41,521 bases of DNA, taken from IMG/VR virus record IMGVR_UViG_3300017782_000049, positions 1-41,521 of that record; one strand, given 5' to 3'. The position numbers and the translations under genes are program-made. Shown here piece after piece: positions 24,898-33,508 of this stretch. Positions within the stretch are counted from its first letter, which is position 1. Every line of letters begins with the position of its first letter. The stretch is from a virus. Under the pieces are notes generated by a model. It saw only the letters and a program-made list of their open reading frames with translations, did no database searches and was not told the origin of the DNA.

Positions 24898-26322
24898 TTA
24901 CTTCTTGAATAATAAGAAGTTGTTAGCAGCTTGAACACAAAGACATCTCTCAGATAAGAAATGTACTTCCATTGCATCAACATCGTTAGTGTAAACACCA
25001 CCGACAGATCCAGTAATCCAAGACTTGTAACGTCTATCTTCAGTTTCAGAAGCTCTATATCTTACGTGTAAGAACGGTCTTCTAATGTTTGCACCTAACA
25101 TTTGATCGTAAACTGTAGAAGTTCCAGCAGGAACTAAAACACCATCAATGTCAGCAAACATACCTCTTGTAGTTGGGTCATTTAAGTATTTCCAATCAGT
25201 TTTGTAGAAGTCATAAGAACCTCTTCTAAAACCTGAAAATCCTAAATTAAGAGCCATATCAGCGTCATTGTCAAAAAGACCATAAGCAGATCCAGTTCCC
25301 TGTACACCACCTACTTCAGATAACATATCATCAAAGTCTAAGTTCATAGCTCTGTTTAAGAATAACATGTTTTCTTCAATAGCACCTTGCTTGTCTAGGT
25401 TTTGTAAGATTTTATCAAAATCATCTAAACCTTGTGTGGCAGCAAATCCAGTGTATACATTTCCTCTTTTTTCAATAGCCTCAAACATACCTTCTGTACC
25501 TTCTTCACCAGCATTACCACCATCGTTAGTAATACCTTCAACCATTGCCATTTCAAGATAATCATCATATCTTAATCTAGTTTCTGATTCTGCTTTTAAG
25601 TACCATAAGTATCCAGATGTTCCGTCTTCAGTAGCAACTTCAACCCATCCAATTTGAGAGGCATCAGAACCGTTAACTTCGTATCTATCTTTAATAATAA
25701 TTGGCTTGTTAGCGAAAGAAGTAAACTTAGGTTGTAAAGCACCAATCATTCCAGCGCTTCCTTTAGAAAACTCTGAACCATAAACAAATAGTTTAACAGC
25801 AGTATCGTTAGCTATTTTGTCGTTGATGTCAGTTAAACCATAAGCTACCACTGTTAATTCAGCTTTGTAAGGTGATGCATCACTACCAGCTCCAGAAACA
25901 GTCACAGCTGTAACTTTAGCTTTGATAGTTTCTTTACCTGCTGCATCATTAACAGCAATAGTAGCACCTTTTCTTACAGCGCAAGTTGGCTCGTCGTTTG
26001 GTAATGTAATTTCAATTTTAGTACCAGATGTAACCTTTGCGTCACTATAACCAATGTGTAGTCTATTTTGTTCAGACCAAATTACTTGGTCAGAAGTCAT
26101 AGGCATTTCTGCACCTACCATTCTCAAGAAACCACCTAAAGTTCGGTTTCCGTATCTTTCTACTTCTGCTTCGTAAAGTTCTGGTAGAAATTGTTGTGTC
26201 CAATCAGCTGAGCCGTCGTGAAAATTAAGATAATTTTGTTGAGTAACGAACTTAGACTCTGCTGGCATAGGAGAGATTGAAAATCTTCCCTTTGGATCGT
26301 TGTTTGCGAATTGTCCCGCCAT
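24898..26322 (-). CDS. Major capsid protein (HK97 fold, crAss type)
   Basis: Protein of 474 residues. It starts MAGQFANNDPKGRFSISPMP, has a helical N-arm region (QQFLPELYEAEVERYGNRTL), and a beta-rich insertion at about 120-180 (VTAVTVSGAGSDASPYKAEL), probably an insertion domain on the capsid surface. The second half (KSESETRLRYDDYLEMAM-like, KAIEKRGNVYTGFAATQGLD-like) and the ending (VDAMEVHFLSERCLCVQAAN, NFLLFKK) match capsid proteins of crAss-like and related phages. Location downstream of portal and scaffold confirms the call. A stable hairpin follows the stop codon. Codon choice is more GTT/GAA/CCA-regular than in neighbours by eye, as expected for the most abundant protein. Confidence 0.88.
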   Translation of the reverse strand: MAGQFANNDPKGRFSISPMPAESKFVTQQNYLNFHDGSADWTQQFLPELYEAEVERYGNRTLGGFLRMVGAEMPMTSDQVIWSEQNRLHIGYSDAKVTSGTKIEITLPNDEPTCAVRKGATIAVNDAAGKETIKAKVTAVTVSGAGSDASPYKAELTVVAYGLTDINDKIANDTAVKLFVYGSEFSKGSAGMIGALQPKFTSFANKPIIIKDRYEVNGSDASQIGWVEVATEDGTSGYLWYLKAESETRLRYDDYLEMAMVEGITNDGGNAGEEGTEGMFEAIEKRGNVYTGFAATQGLDDFDKILQNLDKQGAIEENMLFLNRAMNLDFDDMLSEVGGVQGTGSAYGLFDNDADMALNLGFSGFRRGSYDFYKTDWKYLNDPTTRGMFADIDGVLVPAGTSTVYDQMLGANIRRPFLHVRYRASETEDRRYKSWITGSVGGVYTNDVDAMEVHFLSERCLCVQAANNFLLFKK

Positions 26323-26342
26323 TTTTTTCTAATTTTTAATTG

Positions 26343-27494
26343 TTATCGTTTTTTAATTTTCAATTTAGAACTATCTATACCTGATATAGCTTTAACTTTC
26401 CATCCGTTTACAAATACTTCCCCGTTGGAAACTTTCCTAGGTTCGTCATTAATATTGTTAGATTTAGACATAATGTCTTTAGTTGCATCAGCTTTTCCTT
26501 GTTCGTAAAAGTGATTTGCTATAGTATCAGCATTTCGTGCAGCGAAAAGAGCTTTATGATATTTATCCATATTCTTAATTTCACCGTCTTCTATAAAGTC
26601 ACTTAAAAAGTTATCTATATTAGACTGCTTATTAACAGCTGAATCAACATCATTTACCCTATAGTTAAATCTTTTTTCTCCGACGTTAAACTCAAAACCT
26701 TTGAAGTCGTCTTGAAAAAAATCTTTAGTTCTATTAGTAAAACTCTGTCTAACTTCATCTACACGTGCTAGATCCTCATTGTATCTATTGAAAAAGTCCA
26801 TAGCTTTTTTCTGCTCGTTAGTAACATTAGGCCTATTTTTAATTTCAGCATAATATTTATCTTTCAAGCCGTCTAAAAACGTACGGGCTTTAGCAATTTC
26901 TTCTTTATAAGCGAGTTTCTTTTTCTTTATGTCTCGCTCTTCATCCATTTCTTCATCATAGGAAAAATTATCTTCCATAATAAAATCTACTTCTCCTTGA
27001 TCAAGATGTGGTTTAGTATTTTTATAATATTCTCTTAATAGAGCTTTATCATCAATATCGCTGTAGTCAGCGCTTATTCTAACGTAGTCTTCAACAGTTC
27101 CGCCTGTATCTTCCATAAATGAAACTAACTTTTCGATGTTTTCAGGTAGTTGTTTGCCTAAAACTTTTTCATCTCTTATCGCTTCCTTTACTTTATTTTC
27201 TACTTTTTTAACTTGCTCTTTTTCTTGAACAGTTAACTCTTGTATTGGCGAAGTTTCTTTTTCTGGTTTTTCTTCTGTTGGTTTTTCTGTTTCAGTTTTT
27301 TCTGCAACTTGTTCTACTACTGGTTGCTCTACTTTTTCAACTGGTTTTTCAGCTAAATTAATTTTAGCATCTACGTTTTCTTTTTCTTTGTTTCTAGATA
27401 AATCAATTTTAGCATCTTTATCTTGATTTACCAATTTTTTAGGTTTCTTTTTAATTTTAAAGTCACCCTCTTGTTTTACTTCGACTTTTGACAT
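26343..27494 (-). CDS. Capsid scaffolding protein
   Basis: Protein of 383 residues, very charged, Lys/Glu-rich and mainly helical. The first 110 residues are disordered, with a repeated motif (AKIDLSRNKEKE, AKINLAEKPVEK) and Glu/Pro/Val stretches. The central part (VSFMEDTGGTVEDYVRISAD, YKNTKPHLDQGEVDFIMEDN) and FKGFEFNVGEKRFNYRVNDV, then NHFYEQGKADATKDIM, match phrases I associate with scaffold genes of crAss-like and marine phages. Scaffold directs assembly of the procapsid shell and leaves before packaging. Location between portal and capsid is standard. The start follows an AT repeat leader (ATTATATTATATTATG) shared with the 260-aa gene. Confidence 0.78.
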   Translation of the reverse strand: MSKVEVKQEGDFKIKKKPKKLVNQDKDAKIDLSRNKEKENVDAKINLAEKPVEKVEQPVVEQVAEKTETEKPTEEKPEKETSPIQELTVQEKEQVKKVENKVKEAIRDEKVLGKQLPENIEKLVSFMEDTGGTVEDYVRISADYSDIDDKALLREYYKNTKPHLDQGEVDFIMEDNFSYDEEMDEERDIKKKKLAYKEEIAKARTFLDGLKDKYYAEIKNRPNVTNEQKKAMDFFNRYNEDLARVDEVRQSFTNRTKDFFQDDFKGFEFNVGEKRFNYRVNDVDSAVNKQSNIDNFLSDFIEDGEIKNMDKYHKALFAARNADTIANHFYEQGKADATKDIMSKSNNINDEPRKVSNGEVFVNGWKVKAISGIDSSKLKIKKR

Positions 27495-27516
27495 AATATA
27501 ATATAATAGTTAATAA

Positions 27517-29937
27517 TTATCTAGGAACAAACTGTTCTAGATTAAAGCCACCATCTAAAGTGTCATTACCGGCAGATTCAAAGTTTATTGGTGTTAAGTT
27601 ATTTTTTCTTTGATCTATCATTTCACTTTGTTGAGAGGCTTGTATTTTTGTTCTTTGATCTTTACGATCTTCAACTTCTTTTAATTTTTCGTTATCTTGA
27701 TTTAGCTTAGATGAGTTTAATTTCATGTTATATTGAAACTCCTGCTCCATTAATTGCATTTTTATTTGAGCTTCTTCTCTCATTTTAGCAGTGGCAAACT
27801 CTGATTTCATTTTTTCTAACTGTATACTTTGTTCAGTTAACACTTGTTGTTTTTGAGTTTCAGCTAAAGCAGTTTGTTCTGCTAATTGAGCATTTGCTTG
27901 AGCTTGAGCTTGTATATTAGCTTGCTGTGCCTCTTGATCAGCTTTAGCTTTTTGCTTTCTTTTAAGCTTAAGCATTTGGTTAGCTAATTTTAGGTTTTTA
28001 ACTTGCCTAATGTCTATAGCATCTTCTAAGTTTATACCTCCGCCTTGAAGAGCCACCTGTATGTTTTGTTCTAACATAGCTTTTTGCTCTTCGTCAGGCT
28101 CTAGCTCTAAGTAAATACCAAAATCTCTTAGATGTAAATTATCTATGTCTGCAAGCGTGCCTACATTATAAGAGCTTATACTATACTTTAAACTTTCGTT
28201 TGTTAAAGAAAACTTTAAAGAGTCTGATATTCTCAATGCAACATTTTCACAAGTTCTTAAAGTTAAATACAGGCAAGATTGAAGTATATGTCTTGTAGCC
28301 ACATTTGAATTAGCAGCTGCTAACTTTTGTAAACCTACTAACGCGTTTTTATCTGTCGTGCTAGCGTCTCTTGCTTCATTTAATCCTGTCACATCCCTTA
28401 TCATTTGTAAGTAATATTGATAAGTTTGTATAAGAGATCCTATTTTAGACTGAGCTGCTGAGGTTTGTAGTTCTTGTATTGGAATTTTACCCGGGTTCAT
28501 ACCACCGTCTTGTGTCATTGACCTACCTACAATACTACCAGTTTGAAAATACATATTTAATGCTTCTGCAGGGTTGTAGCTAGTTCCATTACCAAGATCA
28601 ACTTCTGACAAACCATCTACATCCATATACACACCATCTGGAACCATTCTTGACAATACTTGTTGTAGCTTTAAATGTGTTATTTGTATCATATCAGCAA
28701 AACCTGTTATTCTACTAACAGTAGACTCTATTCTACCTTTATACATTTTAGGAGCTACAATATTGTAGTTCATATTAACTTTAACAGTATTACTGTTAGG
28801 CCTTGTCATGTTTTCAGCTATTCTCCAGTTCAACATTTTGTTGTGACCTAATATTTTAGCGCCCGTATATAAAACCTCTATTGATCTAAAAGCTTTATCA
28901 AAAGAGTCATTTTCTGGTGGATTAAAATCATCTCCTTTTTCTAAAGACTTTTCTAAACCTTGAGCTGTTTGCTTTATTTTAAACACTTGATTAGTGAAAG
29001 TTTTATATTCAAAATATAACACTTGAACTGTATCATCGTTTTGCCTGTCACTAAAATTTCTTCCGTAACTATAAGAATCTGGATATTTTTGTATTTCAGA
29101 AAGATCTTGCTCTGAAAGATATGGAAATTGTTTTTTAAGCTCTGGCAAGCTAACTGACTTCACTTCACCTACATAATATAAATCATCAAAATTAGGATCT
29201 TCAGTGTAAGAATAAACAATATTAGTTGGGTCAACATACTCAACCTTAACGCCCTCTGATCTATTAAAGCCTGTTTTAACTGCGGCTATGCCTAAAACAG
29301 TTAAATCTTCTACTAACCTTCTTTTTATTAAATCATATTTATTTCTTGAAAGCGTGTTATTTATAGCTTCTTCTTCTGCTATTTCTATTGACTGTTTATA
29401 GTCTAATTGCATATGCAAGTCAAGCTCTTGTTCGTCTTCAGGAAGCTTGTCAGGGTCGTCAACATTAAACACATCAATGTTAGCTGTGTTCTTTAATTTC
29501 ATCAAAAGATCTTTAGCTTGCATGTCTCTTAGTAAGTTAGCAGCATAGTCAGTTCTTTGTTTTAGAGAAGCTGGATCTTGAGCAAAGGCTTTTATTTGGT
29601 AATCTTTAGAAGATATTCCATTTATTAAAATATCAACAAACTTAGGTATTATTGGTATTGGCCTCCAATCTAAGTTTAAATAAGACAAGTCACCATTTAT
29701 AGATAATTCATCTTTATATTTTTGTATTGACTGTTCACCTCTAGCATATAATCTAAGTCTATGAAAATTGTTGTAGTTAGTTCTAAACCTGTCATTCATA
29801 CCAGCCCCAGCATCAACTTTAAACCATTCTCCCTCTATAGCTTTTGCAACTTGCAGGCCATAATCTAAACTAGCTTTTTCTTCGTTTGAAACAAGCTGAC
29901 TTGGAAATGAACTATTAAAATTTGTGTTTATTTTCAT
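27517..29937 (-). CDS. Portal protein
   Basis: Protein of 806 residues, within the size range of crAss-type portals. The N-terminal half includes WRPIPIIPKFVDILINGISS and YVDPTNIVYSYTEDPNFDDL, the wing and stem region. SRITGFADMIQITHLKLQQV and YQYYLQMIRDVTGLNEARDA are typical portal helices. From about residue 650 a long Gln/Ala coiled coil begins (QANIQAQAQANAQLAEQTAL), and the protein ends FESAGNDTLDGGFNLEQFVPR-like, a phrase I recall at the end of many marine phage portals. It forms the dodecameric ring for DNA entry and tail attachment. The stop of TerL immediately precedes its ATG (no gap), and no Shine-Dalgarno site is seen. Confidence 0.87.
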   Translation of the reverse strand: MKINTNFNSSFPSQLVSNEEKASLDYGLQVAKAIEGEWFKVDAGAGMNDRFRTNYNNFHRLRLYARGEQSIQKYKDELSINGDLSYLNLDWRPIPIIPKFVDILINGISSKDYQIKAFAQDPASLKQRTDYAANLLRDMQAKDLLMKLKNTANIDVFNVDDPDKLPEDEQELDLHMQLDYKQSIEIAEEEAINNTLSRNKYDLIKRRLVEDLTVLGIAAVKTGFNRSEGVKVEYVDPTNIVYSYTEDPNFDDLYYVGEVKSVSLPELKKQFPYLSEQDLSEIQKYPDSYSYGRNFSDRQNDDTVQVLYFEYKTFTNQVFKIKQTAQGLEKSLEKGDDFNPPENDSFDKAFRSIEVLYTGAKILGHNKMLNWRIAENMTRPNSNTVKVNMNYNIVAPKMYKGRIESTVSRITGFADMIQITHLKLQQVLSRMVPDGVYMDVDGLSEVDLGNGTSYNPAEALNMYFQTGSIVGRSMTQDGGMNPGKIPIQELQTSAAQSKIGSLIQTYQYYLQMIRDVTGLNEARDASTTDKNALVGLQKLAAANSNVATRHILQSCLYLTLRTCENVALRISDSLKFSLTNESLKYSISSYNVGTLADIDNLHLRDFGIYLELEPDEEQKAMLEQNIQVALQGGGINLEDAIDIRQVKNLKLANQMLKLKRKQKAKADQEAQQANIQAQAQANAQLAEQTALAETQKQQVLTEQSIQLEKMKSEFATAKMREEAQIKMQLMEQEFQYNMKLNSSKLNQDNEKLKEVEDRKDQRTKIQASQQSEMIDQRKNNLTPINFESAGNDTLDGGFNLEQFVPR

Positions 29938-32154
29938 TTATATCATTTTTGAAACATAACTTTCATTATCATATCTTCTTATACCTAAGTTAATAGACTT
30001 TGTAGTTCTTTTATCTACTGGTACATATCTATTTTTATTACAAGCCATTATAGCTAAACCTGAGCTTATAGAAGCATCATGCTTAGTTCTGTTGTTAATA
30101 TTAAATTGAGACCAGTCTTCTAATGTTTTTTGAAAATACATATCTCCATGTACTTCTTCTTTAATACCCACATAACTTTCTATATAGCTTTCTATAGCAG
30201 CAGCGTGAGCTTGCTTAATATCTTCACTTGAGTTTGGTATACCACCTATTTCTTTTTCTGTAATGGAAAGCTTGTTCCATACTTTATCAGGTCTGTTTAT
30301 ACTAAATTTTCTATAACCTTTTCTTTTTAAATAATATAATAATCTAGGTTTGTTATTTTCAGCAAGTATAGGCATTCCATAAAAATGAAGCGCCATTAAA
30401 ACATCTTCAAAAAACAGCTCTGCTGTTTGAGGTCTAGCTATATATTCTAAAAAAAACATATTAGCAGGAGCTTCTTCCATACTAAACTTTGTCAGTCCAT
30501 GTAATGCTCCTTTAGAGCCGCGACCATCAACAGTACCGCTAATATCATAAGAGTCACAGCCGAAAGCTCCAACGTGTTCGTTAGCAGGGTATTTAATGCC
30601 ATTTTTTATAATTACTTTATTTTGTAGCTCTAGTGGTGGTATCCAAGACACTAAAAATCTACCATTATTGTTTGGGTTAAAAATAACTTTTTCACCTTCT
30701 ATTGCCCAAGAAAAACTACCTTTAGTTATTTTTAATTTATTATCATACTCTTCATTATAGTCTATTTGCTCATATATTTTAGTTAGATTAAATAAACTAT
30801 TTTTAGTTTCATCTCTAAACGCGTGCTGTTCAGTTCTTGGAAATTGTCTATAATATTCGTTTAAACTGTCTTGATCTCCTTTTAAACCTTCGACTTCATT
30901 TTCCCAGTGTTCAATAACTCCTGTTGTAATTTCATAACCATCTGCTCCTTTGACACTATTTTGTCCTCTAATGAATACAGGCAATCCGTAAGTATCGATG
31001 AATCCCTCGTAGTTCCACTCCATAGGTATGAACAAGCTATAGAGTCCAGAAGCCGTTTGTCCGTTTCTATTTCTTTTAACAACGTCTGAACTTTCGTATA
31101 ATTTTTTAAAATTGTCTCCACCTTTGTCTAAAGCATTTGATGTTGAGCCCATCATACATTTACCCACGATCTTAGATCCTAGTCTTAATGTAGTTTTTGT
31201 AACCCTCCAGTTGTTTAATATATTGTCAGGTCTTTCCCATTTACCACTTTCATCATGAGCTAATAGTTTTAGCTTTTCACCATCGTAAGAGTTATCACCC
31301 GTGTTTTTCCAGTCAATAGTTGTATCAAGTCCTTCTAGTTCTCTAAGTTGTTCATTCGTTTCCAGCTTTCTTCTAGTAAGTTTGGATGCCGGAACCCTAT
31401 ATGCCAACTCAGTTTTTGGCCGATCCATACCGTCTTGAATTGGTTTGAAGAAAAACGGATAATTAACGGATATTGGGACAACTTTATCTGTAAACATTTT
31501 TTTGGCATCGGCTCCAGACTTGGAAAGTATACCGAATCTAGCATCGGAAGATATTGTAGCTTGGTTGACAAGTTCCGCGCTTGACATAAAAGAGAATCCA
31601 GATCGTCTGTTTTTAAGGTAACACATACCATAGCATCTTGCGTCTGCTTTACATGCTTCCCAAAATATAAAGAAGAGTCTGTTTGATTCCCTATAGTCTG
31701 GTGCCCCAACGTCGATTTTTGACCATTGCAAGTACATGTAATGAGTACCAGTAATATATACAGGATTGCCACGGTTGAAGAAATGAAAACCTTCTTCTCT
31801 ACGCTTAAATTCTTTGTCGATATAGTCATACCATTTTTCTTTAAAATCTGATGGGTACTCTTCCCAATCAAATCTGCTTTTTATTTTGCTTAGTTCTTTT
31901 GGGTATTCTTGCTTTTCCCAATATTGTTCCGCTTCTTTTTTACTTCGTTTAAACGGTTCATCTGTTGCTGGTAAAGCAATCCTGAGATTTTGTATTTCAA
32001 TGATTTGTCCAATTTCACCTGTTTTACTTATTACTATAAAATCATAATCAGAGTTATAACCATACTCCCATTTTTTAAACCTATTGTTTTTAGCTAATAT
32101 TTTAGGATTAACAATGTCCTTAATTTCTTTCCAAAGAGTTTGCTGGTAACTCAC
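29938..32154 (-). CDS. terL: Terminase large subunit
   Basis: Protein of 738 residues: the packaging motor. N-terminal ATPase domain: instead of a classical P-loop the corresponding place reads YLKNRRSGFSFMSS (N182-RRSGFS). Walker B is LLAHDESG with D301-E302, and the coupling motif is MMGSTSN shortly after. C-terminal RNase H-type nuclease domain: AFGCDSYD with D534 as first catalytic Asp, followed by further acidic residues. FHFFNRGNPVYITGTHYMYL and HALRDETKNSLFNL-like parts are typical of crAss-type TerL. It starts with GTG at 32154 overlapping the stop of the TerS-like gene (GTGA), so translation is coupled. Confidence 0.88.
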   Translation of the reverse strand: MSYQQTLWKEIKDIVNPKILAKNNRFKKWEYGYNSDYDFIVISKTGEIGQIIEIQNLRIALPATDEPFKRSKKEAEQYWEKQEYPKELSKIKSRFDWEEYPSDFKEKWYDYIDKEFKRREEGFHFFNRGNPVYITGTHYMYLQWSKIDVGAPDYRESNRLFFIFWEACKADARCYGMCYLKNRRSGFSFMSSAELVNQATISSDARFGILSKSGADAKKMFTDKVVPISVNYPFFFKPIQDGMDRPKTELAYRVPASKLTRRKLETNEQLRELEGLDTTIDWKNTGDNSYDGEKLKLLAHDESGKWERPDNILNNWRVTKTTLRLGSKIVGKCMMGSTSNALDKGGDNFKKLYESSDVVKRNRNGQTASGLYSLFIPMEWNYEGFIDTYGLPVFIRGQNSVKGADGYEITTGVIEHWENEVEGLKGDQDSLNEYYRQFPRTEQHAFRDETKNSLFNLTKIYEQIDYNEEYDNKLKITKGSFSWAIEGEKVIFNPNNNGRFLVSWIPPLELQNKVIIKNGIKYPANEHVGAFGCDSYDISGTVDGRGSKGALHGLTKFSMEEAPANMFFLEYIARPQTAELFFEDVLMALHFYGMPILAENNKPRLLYYLKRKGYRKFSINRPDKVWNKLSITEKEIGGIPNSSEDIKQAHAAAIESYIESYVGIKEEVHGDMYFQKTLEDWSQFNINNRTKHDASISSGLAIMACNKNRYVPVDKRTTKSINLGIRRYDNESYVSKMI

Positions 32155-32426
32155 TTACTTCTCCCTTCTGCAAAACCTTTAAAAGTTTTTTCTACTTTAA
32201 CTTCTTTAGGTTTTTCATTTAACATATCTTCCTCTGCATCTATACGTTGAAGTATTTCAAAAGCATCCATTATAGCTAGCTTTTTAGTAGCGGCAGCATT
32301 TTTTAATCTATCAGCGCTTATGTCGTCGTCTGAGTCAACAATCTTCTCTTTTGCTACCTTAATTAGTTCTTCAATAGCCTTTTGCCCAGCTTGGATTATT
32401 TTCTTCTTCGTTTCCTTGGTATTCAT
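32151..32426 (-). CDS. Terminase small subunit-like protein
   Basis: Protein of 91 residues, almost wholly helical: KIIQAGQKAIEELIKVAKEK, then SADRLKNAAATKKLAIMDAF, EILQRIDAEEDML, with a Lys-rich end finishing GFAEGRSK. Proteins with the same KLKNAAATKKLAIFDAFEIL core lie directly upstream of TerL in related marine phages. They are good candidates for the DNA-recognising small terminase subunit, although no DNA-binding motif is obvious. The start is 56 nt inside the preceding gene and the stop overlaps TerL by 4 nt. Confidence 0.65.
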   Translation of the reverse strand: MNTKETKKKIIQAGQKAIEELIKVAKEKIVDSDDDISADRLKNAAATKKLAIMDAFEILQRIDAEEDMLNEKPKEVKVEKTFKGFAEGRSK

Positions 32427-32964
32427 GCGTTAAAGCTATGTTATTTGATTTCATACAATAAAGTCTTTCACCTTCTATAATAAACTCAAATTCAGAGTCA
32501 GGTGTAAACGTTACAAGCGTCCCAGGTGTTATTCCTATGGCTTCTAAAGCATTATTAGTATATTTCACTATACCAACGTTAGGTTGCTCGTTTCTATTCT
32601 CTAATAAGTTTTGGTTTTTAATTGGTTTAACAAAGCAGTAGTTTAAGTGAGATGTTAAATTATACATATATACTTGATCAGGATATGCAAAATATAAGTT
32701 ATCTTTAAAATGTGTTGAAGAGTTTTTCTCTTCACCTCTTATATTATACCATCTTCTAAATATATTGTGATGTACGTAAACTTTATCACCTACTTTTATC
32801 TTTGAGGTAAAAGCTGCTGGAGTAGAAACAACAACAGCTTTTTTACTAACAAACCTATGATCTTCAATACTTGAATTAATGATAAGATTTTTTCCTTCAA
32901 TTTTTTTGATATTTTCATATCTTTCACTTAAAGGTCTTACAATAAAACTATATAAACTTTTCAT
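32371..32964 (-). CDS. GroES-like protein with two GroES-type halves
   Basis: Protein of 197 residues. Residues about 40-95 (VVVSTPAAFTSKIKVGDKVY, VHHNIFRRWYNIRGEEKNSS) resemble the GroES barrel with its GDxV turn. After a linker with YCFVKPIKNQNLLENRNEQP, residues about 128-172 (VGIVKYTNNALEAIGITPGT, then LVTFTPDSEFEFIIEGERLY) form a second such unit. I recall relatives annotated as co-chaperonin GroES-like in marine phage packaging operons. It may assist folding of the capsid protein, or it may have become a structural protein. A second, more canonical GroES is encoded at the right edge of the window. Its last 56 nt overlap the TerS-like gene in another frame. Confidence 0.65.
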   Translation of the reverse strand: MKSLYSFIVRPLSERYENIKKIEGKNLIINSSIEDHRFVSKKAVVVSTPAAFTSKIKVGDKVYVHHNIFRRWYNIRGEEKNSSTHFKDNLYFAYPDQVYMYNLTSHLNYCFVKPIKNQNLLENRNEQPNVGIVKYTNNALEAIGITPGTLVTFTPDSEFEFIIEGERLYCMKSNNIALTHEYQGNEEENNPSWAKGY

Positions 32965-33188
32965 TAATACTTCAAGTCAAACTCAATCGAAACAGACATA
33001 TTTTTATTAAACTTTTTCCAAGGTAAAACCTCATCATTTTTAGAAATAAAAATATTATAAGACTGATCACTATCTTCAAAAAGAATATCACTAATTATAT
33101 GTCCACCATAAACTTCTTGACCTACAGAATAATGCATTGCATCATTCTTGTAGTCAGAACCTATGCTAATTTTTCTAATTTTCTTCAT
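32964..33188 (-). CDS. Small conserved phage protein
   Basis: Protein of 74 residues with beta-type sequence: MKKIRKISIGSDYKNDAMHY, SVGQEVYGGHIISDILFED, and an ending VLPWKKFNKNMSVSIEFDL. The succession RKISIGxDYKxAMHYxVGQ...PVSIEFxx is one I recall from small genes near terminase in crAss-like and marine phages; the role is unknown. It overlaps the preceding gene by 14 nt and shares TAATG with the next, so it belongs to the packaging operon. Confidence 0.65.
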   Translation of the reverse strand: MKKIRKISIGSDYKNDAMHYSVGQEVYGGHIISDILFEDSDQSYNIFISKNDEVLPWKKFNKNMSVSIEFDLKY

Positions 33189-33429
33189 TAGTAACTAATG
33201 GAGATATAGTGCCTGTTTCTAAATCTATATTTACAGCTCCGTATTTTTTTTCCAAATCTAATTTAATAGTTTCCATTTTGGAACTGTTCTCTTCGAGCTC
33301 TTTAGTTCTTAGTATCTTAGTGTACTCAAGCTTACCTATTTCATTAAGTAAACCAGATAAACCGCTTTGAGCTTCTTTAATAGATTCTAACTCTTTTTTT
33401 GTTACTTTTTTTGCTTTTGATTTTGACAT
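33175..33429 (-). CDS. Small coiled-coil protein, first gene of packaging operon
   Basis: Protein of 84 residues, helical and Lys/Glu-rich (KKVTKKELESIKEAQSGLSG, LLNEIGKLEYTKILRTKELE), ending in a short strand region (KKYGAVNIDLETGTISPLV). The helix followed by LEKKYGxVxIxLxTG is a pattern I know from small phage proteins close to terminase; no function is known. It is the first gene after the 79-nt AT-rich spacer 33430-33508, and therefore the likely start of a transcription unit. Confidence 0.65.
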   Translation of the reverse strand: MSKSKAKKVTKKELESIKEAQSGLSGLLNEIGKLEYTKILRTKELEENSSKMETIKLDLEKKYGAVNIDLETGTISPLVTNEEN

Positions 33430-33508
33430 TTTATTTAATTTAATTTAATTTAATTGTTATTGTTATTGTTGTATTTATATAATTACCTATATAAGCGCTT
33501 ATTTACTA
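33430..33508 (-). promoter_or_regulatory. AT-rich spacer with palindrome and short tandem repeats, probable leader of packaging operon
   Basis: The longest spacer among the leftward genes. On the plus strand it holds four TTTAA units (33434-33453), three TTGTTA-type units (33454-33471) and a perfect 12-bp palindrome ATAAGCGCTTAT (33491-33502). Read leftward, the palindrome lies about 60 nt before the ATG at 33429, followed by AATTATATAAATAC, which could be a -10-like element. No clear Bacteroidota TAnnTTTG box was found. A promoter or operator is likely by position only. Confidence 0.45.

Noticed and set aside
24810-25001. 63-codon minus-strand frame crossing the capsid end and the hairpin
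   Set aside because: It overlaps the capsid gene out of frame and would be translated through a stable hairpin; no supporting motif.
31335-31871. 178-codon minus-strand frame inside terL in another frame
   Set aside because: It lies wholly inside terL, whose motifs are clear on both sides; no recognisable motif and no operon spacing.
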